A DNA stretch of 64,000 nt from Labia minor (Eukaryota; Arthropoda; Insecta; Dermaptera; Spongiphoridae), in the NCBI GenBank assembly GCA_963082975.1, contig OY720346.1:45857296-45921295 (forward strand), given 5' to 3'. The notes beneath the pieces were generated by a model that was given only the letters and a program-made list of their open reading frames with translations, did not search any database and was not told where the DNA came from. Below, piece after piece: positions 57,156 to 64,000 of this stretch. Numbering within the stretch: the stretch's first letter is position 1; each line of letters opens with the position of its first letter. The translations under genes were made by a program, and so were the position numbers.

Positions 57156-58319
57156 TATAATGTAAGCTCAAATCCCTAATTAAGGAGAGCAAATAATAAA
57201 TAATTTATATATATTAATGAGTATGATGTTAATTATTTAGAATATAGAATATATTTATATGCACTCTCTTAGATTTCTATTTAAATTGTTTTTTGAAACT
57301 CATTTAATTGTTAATGAGTCAAAATACTACGCTTTCTTATATCATCTATCGCTCTTTAAAATGGGAACACGAACTCCTGAAAACAACCTGAATAATTAAT
57401 TAATCAGATTAATATTATTAAATACGAGTCATTACAGTCTACCTAGAAAAGATTATTTTTAAAGTGAAAAAAACAAATTTAAATATATTAAAGGAAGGGA
57501 TTTTTTAAAATATATATTATTGATTAAATAAAAACTCTCAAATACACTGATTACTTTAAGATACATTTAAATTAATTATTAAATTTTGAGAAAATCAGAT
57601 TTGTTATTAATAGCTTCACATATGTAGATATAAAAGATAACATTTAATACATTTAATAATGTAATTTTAGGAAATCTCATATATGTATACTAATCACATC
57701 GAGATACACTAATTAATATATAATTTATTTTAAAATTTATTTTAAGAAAAATGAAATTATATTGATTATTCTAAAAAAAAAAAATAAAAACATATTTTTT
57801 CAATAAATGTCAATTACAAAAATATAATAAAATATAAAAGCATAAATATATATGTACTATAAATTTAAGATTTATTTTTTTTTTTTATTTAAACACCTTG
57901 TATATTTTTTTCTTATAGTTTAATCGTTCACTATAATTTTCCTCTTTTTTTTCTTTCACCAGAAATCTAAATTAAGATAAATTATAAATTACTCCAAACA
58001 CTTTCTCTCTATCCACAATTAATTCTTAAAAGTAATGTATATTCATCTTTATTTAAATTAATTTCTTTAACTCTTCTATTTGTTTAAATTGATATGTTCC
58101 TTAAGTTTCATTTTTTACCCAATTTTCATTATTATATTATAATATATATATATTTGAATGTTCAAAGTTATTCATAATTTGGACCAAAAATAAGTAAATA
58201 AAAAAAAAACGGCAAAATGAGAAAGGATTTTAAAATTAAATCTGGAGTATCTCCAATCGACTAACTCCCAAATTTGAATTGGATTAATTAACATATATAT
58301 TATATTTAAATTAAATTTA
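57001..58319. other. AT-rich stretch with a long TA run
   Basis: TA microsatellite at 57118-57162. Nothing else was recognised. Confidence 0.45.
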
Positions 58320-58774
58320 ATTAATTAAATTATAAATTAAAATTATTAAATAATATTTTAAACCAGCGCGTGTTTGGCTCTGTTGTTGATGGCACCATGT
58401 GACGTGCTGGTGCGTGATTTGCAGTGTTAAAAATTAATTCCGATACTTTCACCGATTCAATTAAGCTGAAATTCTGTATATACAATTTTTAATCATGTGA
58501 AAAACTATCAAACATATATGTTTATTTTTACGGTCAATTTAGAGGAAAAAAATTGAAAACATAGAAGGTAATGACACTCTTCCGGATGAGATACATTTCT
58601 CAAAAGTTGATAGCAAACTCCGAATTTTGAATAATGCTCGTATACCAAATTTCATTATTCTAGCTCAAACCGTTTTTGCGTAATCTTGTCTACATACACA
58701 CATACACACAGACATTTTTCTCAACCTTAGTGAAAATGACTCAGAGACCTTCAAAACATCTCTGGCGAGATAGT
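58320..58774 (-). mobile_element. Family Y element (HINE-like), older copy
   Basis: On the minus strand it starts ACTATCTCGCCAGAGAT (58774), keeps the GTGTGTATGTGTG microsatellite, the GCAAAAACGGTTTGAGCTAG block and the GCCAAACACGCGCTGGTTTA block, then fades into A/T before reaching the 3' hairpin. It is clearly more diverged than the other three copies. Confidence 0.7.
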
Positions 58775-58864
58775 AAAATTATGTCACAATATTTGAAATT
58801 GTTAGTCTCATTGTAATATAATTTAGCTCTTTCATTAGTAACTTAAATAATTATTAATTAATTA

Positions 58865-59095
58865 ATTTATATCTATCTGTGAACTCTAAAGTTCTTGGCC
58901 GCAACAACCACATTCCTCCAAGTGTTCTTGGCCTTCCCAATCGGTCTCCTCACCAATATATTTTTCGCCTCTCCCATTTTAGTCACGTGCCCTGACCATC
59001 ACAGCCTTCTCGATTTTATAACCCCAATTATGTCTGGAGATGCATAGAGGTCATACAATTTCTCGTTATGCAGTCTCCGCCATTCCCCTGTTATT
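58865..59095 (-). pseudogene. RTE-like 3' fragment
   Basis: The minus strand ends in AAKNFRVH and GATAGATATAAATTAATTAA, with VARMGE-like and LYDLYASPDI-type pieces further upstream (CTTGGCCGCAACAACCACAT in plus orientation). It is not inside a recognisable Helitron, so it is an independent 5'-truncated copy whose tail is GATAGATA. Confidence 0.65.
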
Positions 59096-59629
59096 AATTT
59101 ATTTATACTCTTATTAAATTGATTGTCACGATAAAATTATTAAATTTTTTGTTATCATTCTTTTTCTAGAAATATTCCCAAATAGACAATTTCTAATCTT
59201 ATCTATCCTATTTTAGGAGAGAGACAAGTTTTTAGGGGCACTTAGTATAAGTTTGTGACCTTTAAATTATTTTTTATTTTTTTTTTTTTTTTTTGTTAAT
59301 TATTTTAAATAATTTTCATTGGAACTAAATTATTAACTTATATAAGTACATATTTATAAAAATTTGATATTTTATTTTATTTATGTATTGATTGTTCACA
59401 TTATATGTTATTTAATATAAAAAAAATGAAAAACAATGAAAAAAAAAAGCAAAATGTGCAGCATCGTACACGTGGCGGAAGTGAAACTTCTTACAATCTA
59501 GAGAATAAGATAAATTTTAGTTGAGAGTGTGAGTGAGAGAGAAATAGAGAAAAATAAAGGGATCATTTCGAAAGACATATAACAGTATAAAATTTTCGTA
59601 ACAAATATTCGCTTTATTATTATTATTAT
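59096..59629. other. AT-rich spacer
   Basis: Nothing recognised apart from poly-T at about 59272-59295. Confidence 0.4.
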
Positions 59630-60199
59630 CTATTCTATCATCATATCTACATTGCCTGTACTATTGTCGGTTGGTGCTTCAATTGGTAATACTGATATTA
59701 ATGGCTTGTGATAACTAAAATAAGATATATATGTTCGTGATTCGATATTTTCTATATAACGTGTAAAAACAGCATCTATTGTAGTTCCAGATTTTGTTGT
59801 TGATTCCTTGGGATCGTTATTTATAAGCAGACCAAATGTTTCTCGAAGAAAGTTGATCAACGGCAACGAATCATCAGATCCAAAATTTACATTAAAATCT
59901 CCCCCGAGAATTAGAGGGATTTTATCTTCGCCTCGTTCAAGTGCATTAGCACCTGTGTGGCTATAAACCAGTAGTGAAAGGTGTATGAAATAAATAATAT
60001 CGTCTAAATTTTGGTCGTTATTTTTTTTCGGCATAGTGAAATCTGTGGAGTAGAGAAAAGCAGTTTTAAATGCAATAATAATTTTAAATTGATTTAGTAG
60101 TGTTAAAGTAATGTTGAGATTCGGATAAATAACGTGAATGGTCATCGACGCACATAACTGTATGTGTTGGCGTGTGAATCGCCGACCATGTTCACACAC
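59630..60199 (-). CDS. Endonuclease-like ORF of Helentron type (partial)
   Basis: This 189-codon ORF has a conserved C-terminal half: DIIYFIHLSLLVYSHTGANA (about 68-87), PLILGGDFNVNF (about 95-106; the GDFN motif of exonuclease/endonuclease/phosphatase folds), LPLINFLRETFGLLINNDPK, STTKSGTTIDAVFTRYIENI (the GTxIDxVF motif) and SYFSYHKPLISVLP (final catalytic S/D-H region). From family knowledge this fold, in this form, is widespread in arthropods and found beside PIF1 helicases in Helentrons (Rep-Hel-EN). The first 60 residues look less conserved and may be 5' non-coding or a spurious extension, so the real start may be internal or in another exon. No helicase or Rep sequence was found near it, so it is probably a fragment. 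Open frame, no stops. Confidence 0.6.
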   Translation of the reverse strand: MCEHGRRFTRQHIQLCASMTIHVIYPNLNITLTLLNQFKIIIAFKTAFLYSTDFTMPKKNNDQNLDDIIYFIHLSLLVYSHTGANALERGEDKIPLILGGDFNVNFGSDDSLPLINFLRETFGLLINNDPKESTTKSGTTIDAVFTRYIENIESRTYISYFSYHKPLISVLPIEAPTDNSTGNVDMMIE

Positions 60200-60263
60200 A
60201 CAATTACATGCGTCGGTATGCGTGCACGCTGTATATTTGACTTGAGAATTTTAATTATTTCAC
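60200..60263. other. Short spacer
   Basis: Less A/T-rich flank of the endonuclease-like ORF containing ACATGCGTCGGTATGCGTGC. Nothing recognised. Confidence 0.3.
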
Positions 60264-61110
60264 GATATATATCTTATCTTATTATGCTAGCTAAAATTGT
60301 ATATATCTATCTATTTATCTATAACCATTGGTTCTCAAAAACCGCTCTAACGATTTTTTTCAAATTCACACTAGATATAGTATTTATAAAGAAAAATTGA
60401 GTTTTATTGATTACATCTCTTGAAACTTACAGCTTCATTATTAATTTCTTAATTGAAAATTATATATGGGTGACGTAAATGGCATCCATTTTGAAATTTT
60501 ACTCCCGCCTTTTTTTAATTTTGTATTAATATTTTTTTTATATTTAAAATATTTTAAAATTTATAATTTAATTTCGAAATAAAATTAAAAATATTTATTT
60601 TTAATAAAATATATATATATATTTATTAATCCCGCTTTTTTTTTAAATGATATTGTATTAACATTTTTTTATATTTAAAATATTTTAAAATTCATTATTT
60701 AATTTCGAAATTTTATATTTAAAATATTTTAAAATTTATTATTTAATTTCGAAATAAAATTAAAAATATTTATTTTTAATAAAATATATATATATATTTA
60801 TTAATCCCGCTTTTTTTTAAATGATATTGTATTAACATTTTTTTATATTTAAAATATTTTAAAATTCATTATTTAATTTCGAAATAAAATTAAAAATATT
60901 TATTTTTAATAAAATATATATATATTTATTAATCTCTCTCAAAAAAAAACAACAAAACAAATAAATGTCTTTGAAAGATGGTAAAAATATCTTTGTAATT
61001 ATCAAAATATCATAGACCAGCAGTAAGAACAATTGTTTTTACTCCCCGAGTTCGAAGGATCGAAACTCGCCGCGTGCATTTTTTTTTTATCTATTTTCGT
61101 GATTTATTTA
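60264..61110 (+). mobile_element. Family Z repeat, copy 1, with internal tandem duplication
   Basis: It shares TATCTTATCTTATTATGCTA, GGTTCTCAAAAACCGCTCTA and ACTAGATATAGTATTTATAA with 63.4 kb. The AT-rich part containing TTTCGAAATAAAATTAAAAA is present three times here (anchors at 60575, 60751, 60881) but once in the other copy. It ends beyond AATCTCTCTCAAAAAAAA with a tRNA-like B-box element ATCGAAACTCGCCG near 61055. The 5' sequence TATCTATC..TTGGTTCTC resembles Helitron starts, but no CTAG hairpin end was found. Confidence 0.55.
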
Positions 61111-61310
61111 TTCATTGTTCTTTTATTAATTAAGTTTTAGATAGTTTTATAATTTTTAATATTTTTTCAATAAAATATTATTTAATACATTTAATAATTG
61201 TAATAAATAATTAAAGAATTGTATATCAATATTTTTTAAAGGGTAGAGCGAGCTCGGTGTCTCAGGTATTAATATTACCAGCCAAATCCAATAATAATGA
61301 ATCATTTTTT

Positions 61311-61434
61311 ACTATCTCGCCAGAGATAGTATTGCGATCACGAAAATTTTCGATGTTGAGATTTTGATGTTTTTATACTTTTTGAAGGTTCCTGAATCAT
61401 TTTCACTAAGGTTGAGAAAAATGTCTGTGTGTGT

Positions 61435-61470
<36 letters not shown>

Positions 61471-61862
61471 AGGCAAGATTACGCAAAAACGGTTTGAGCT
61501 AGAATGATGAAATTTGGTACATGGACATTATTCAAAATTCATAGTTTTCTATCAACTTTTGAGAAATGTAGCTCAACCGGAAGAGGGTCATTACCTACAA
61601 CGTTTTGATTTTTTTTCCTCTAAAGTGACCGTAAAAATAAAGATATATGTTTGATAATTTTTCACATGATTAATAATTGTATAAAACTGCTATATATAGA
61701 ATTTCAGCTTGATTGATTAGCTGAAATTACCAGAATTAATTTTTTAACACTGCAAATCTCACGCGCCAACACGTGACGTGGTGCCATCAACAAAAAGCCA
61801 AACATGCGCTGGTTTAATATTTATTATTTATTATTTATAATTTATAATTAATTAAATTTAAT
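61311..61862 (+). mobile_element. Family Y element (HINE-like), 3' end missing
   Basis: It is nearly identical to the 41.7 kb copy from ACTATCTCGCC through the GT microsatellite (61426-61468) to AATTAATTAAATTTAAT, where similarity stops before the inverted repeat and hairpin. A run of T precedes it. Confidence 0.8.
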
Positions 61863-62165
61863 AATAATTTTTAAATAATATAAATAATATTTAATTATAA
61901 TCTAATCAAAGAAAATAAAAGTTTGAATCTATTTGATAGTTGATCTTTTTACATATAATTAATCTCAAATTAAATATTTTTTAATATTAAAAAAAAATAA
62001 CAAATTTCATATGTATATTTATTTTTATAAATGTTTAGGCAAATTTTGAAATTAATATATATTTAAATTCAAATTGTATTTAATTGCGATATCTACTGGA
62101 CAAGGTGGAGATCTCGCCCTCTTTTGATCATAAGTCATACTAATTTTTATTCTTTGACCCAGTAG
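61863..62165. other. AT-rich spacer
   Basis: Nothing recognised. Confidence 0.4.
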
Positions 62166-62520
62166 AAGCTGAGAAATATTATTCCGCGTCAACGTACTAC
62201 CGCGCATGCGCGCCGTGGACTTTGGACCTAGCGAGAGCGTAGTAGAACGAAAGACAGCACAAAACGAAGAGGCAGATAGCCTCTTTCTCAAAGACTGTCA
62301 AAGACGAAAGACCGGACAAAAGAAAGACCCAGATAGAGGCTATCTCTCTCTCTCAAAAACGAAACACCGCACAAAAGAGAGTCGGAGATAGAGGCTATCT
62401 CATTCTCACTCGTTATATCTATATCTTTTTTCTCTTTCGTTTCGTAACGCGTTACGAAATTTCAATTTTTCAATTCACTCTCCATTCTCAACCAAATGTC
62501 AGGACGCCGCTAAAGAAGTT
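62166..62520. promoter_or_regulatory. GC-richer promoter-like segment with NRF1-type palindrome and three tandem hairpin units
   Basis: CGCGCATGCGCG at 62201-62212 matches the NRF1/ewg binding palindrome found in many animal promoters. It is followed by three tandem units of about 50-57 bp (starting 62248, 62305 and 62360), each with CGAAA(G/C)AC(A/C)G.ACAAAA and, in units 2 and 3, a perfect stem GATAG-AGG-CTATC. No convincing ORF follows on either strand. It may be the promoter of a gene lying outside or of an untraced transposon. Confidence 0.35.
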
Positions 62521-62559
62521 TCACTTCAATAATAAATATTAAAATAATGGTAATATTAA

Positions 62560-62760
62560 TTTGTCCGGGACATTTTTGGGGTACGTTTCGGGTTGGGAGG
62601 TCGCAGGGCCAGGGCAGGGTGACGCAGGACGCCGGGCCCCGCCCCGACCTGGCTCCTATCGAGCGGCCCTCCCCGACAACCCCCCATCATCTCTCACCCT
62701 GCTCTAAGCTATTGAGGATGAGGAGATTGGGGGGGGAATGAGGGGTTAGAAAAGGGGGTT
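62560..62760. other. GC-rich patch, unidentified
   Basis: It holds runs such as GGGCCCCGCCCCGACC and GGGGGGGG in otherwise A/T-rich sequence. Its start (TTGTCCGGGACATTTTTGGGG) recalls, in reverse, the interior of the MITE at 23246-23426, so it could be a decayed MITE. A 64-codon ORF across it is low complexity. Confidence 0.3.
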
Positions 62761-63384
62761 CAAATTTTGTATGCCAACCTAAATAGGATCGCGATAGTGT
62801 GGTCAGCAAATAGATAAATATTTCAAAACAAACCTTCATACCTTTATCAAATAACACGATAAACAAAAAAATACAAAAACAAAAAAAAATAAAAATAAAA
62901 ATTCCCCTCTCATTTGAATATTATTTTTTTTCTTCCTTTCACTTTTTACTAAACAATTGAATTTAAAAAATAAATAAATAAATAAACAAACAAAATTTAA
63001 AAGCAAACAATTCATTCAAATTGTAGAGGATTTTTTATAATAATATCCTATTGTATATATATATATAACAATTTCCCATTTGTTATGCTTTTGTTTTATT
63101 GATATGAAATTAATTTGATATTTAAAAACAATTTATAATTAAAAGTATTTATAAGTGAAAAATGCTAACAATATATTGATCATATTTATATAGTTCTACT
63201 ATGCATTTTTCAAATTAACACTTTTTTTAAAATTTATTTTTAATGTTTATAAAATATTTAAAAAATTAAATTACAAAAAAAAAAACAATTCATAAAATAA
63301 TTTATAGAAATTTACAATATTTTTTATGATATATTTATTTTATTGAAAAGAAAAGAAAAATAATATAATATTTATATATACATA
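62761..63384. other. AT-rich spacer with short microsatellites
   Basis: Runs of AAATAAATAAATAAAC and poly-A are present. Nothing else was recognised. Confidence 0.4.
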
Positions 63385-64000
63385 TATCTTATCTTATTAT
63401 GCTAGCTAAAATTGTATATATCTATCTATCTATATATATTGGTTCTCAAAAACCGCTCTAACGATTTTTTTCAAATTCACACTAGATATAGTATTTATAA
63501 AGAAAAATTAAGTTTTATTGATGATATCTCTTGAAACATTCAGCTTCATTATTAATTTCTTAATTGAAAATTATATATGGAAAACGTCAAAATTGGCCTC
63601 CATTTTTATTTGTATTAATATTTTTTTTTATTTAAAATATTTTAAAATTTATTATTTAATTTCGAAATAAAATTAAAAATATTTATTTTTAATAAAATAT
63701 ATATAGATATTTATTAATCTCTCTCAAAAAAAAAAAATAAAATAAAAAACATCAAATCTGCCTGCTAAGACAGTAACAAAAAATGACAATTTTTTATCTA
63801 AATATATTTAGTCCATATGGTAAAGTGATGTTTTAACGAGTGGATTTCGTCGGTTCGAAACTCGCCGGGTGAATCGTTATTTAAAAATGAAAATGAAAAT
63901 AATGAATTTGTTATTTTTTTTCTTTTTATCTATTGTTTACATTTTAATAAATTACTATTTTATATTTATTTATTCATTGTTCTTTTATTAAATTTAATAT
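63385..64000 (+). mobile_element. Family Z repeat, copy 2 (runs to window edge)
   Basis: It aligns with 60264 onward: TATCTTATCTTATTATGCTA, the TTGGTTCTCAAAAACCGCTC block, a single AT-rich unit and AATCTCTCTCAAAAAAAA. It is then followed by a segment that resembles a tRNA-type promoter pair (TATGGTAAAGTG near 63816 and GGTTCGAAACTCG near 63852), and finally TATTTATTCATTGTTCTTTTATTAA, also shared with copy 1 (about 61110). Confidence 0.55.

Noticed and set aside
62547-62741. 64-codon ORF in the GC-rich patch
   Set aside because: Low-complexity P/R/G composition in a GC-rich patch; no domain or exon boundary support.

Overview
The window is very AT-rich eukaryotic nuclear DNA. Its mix of mariner, hAT, Helitron/Helentron, RTE-like and R4/Dong-like elements, together with a 64-base intron, suggests an arthropod, but the species cannot be named from this sequence. 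Almost every line of evidence for coding is either the very 5' end of one conserved gene or part of a transposable element. There are no bacterial-style operons, no CRISPR arrays and no clear tRNA or rRNA genes.

Layout. Positions 1-274 (minus strand) hold the first two coding exons of a SKIC3/TTC37 homologue, the tetratricopeptide scaffold of the Ski complex in cytoplasmic RNA decay. Positions 3428-3718 are a sharply GC-rich island ending in a splice-donor-like site, and 8218-8335 is a good candidate for a first coding exon with a signal peptide. These two could be the 5' end of an unknown plus-strand gene. From about 10 kb onward the window is a nest of mobile elements: an internally deleted R4/Dong-like retrotransposon (10.7-12.6 kb) and a 5'-truncated relative (20.6-21.1 kb), both beside TAA repeats; at least four end-defined Helitrons (13.5-16.4, 30.4-31.2, 36.6-38.9 and 53.2-55.2 kb) plus truncated ones; mariner remnants at 28.8, 32.7, 40.7 and 42.8 kb; several hAT-type MITEs with 8-bp target duplications; and an apparently intact hAT transposon (48615-51941) with a 619-codon transposase gene.

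Two short non-autonomous families, called X and Y here, have the same unusual design: a 10-bp 5' end, an internal microsatellite, an inverted copy of the 10 bp near the 3' end, and then a short hairpin. That is the architecture of Helentron-associated elements (HINEs, Helitron2 type). A minus-strand ORF at 59630-60199 encodes an endonuclease-like segment of the type found in Helentrons and could be debris of a related autonomous element.

Nesting gives a relative history. A Helitron is inserted in one X copy, while another X copy sits inside that same Helitron and preserves the empty target site. The hAT transposon interrupts a further X copy with an exact 8-bp duplication. A Y element sits in a hAT MITE, which sits in an RTE-like fragment. 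The larger Helitrons carry a decayed RTE-like reverse transcriptase segment in a fixed place, so the Helitron family has been moving a retrotransposon corpse.
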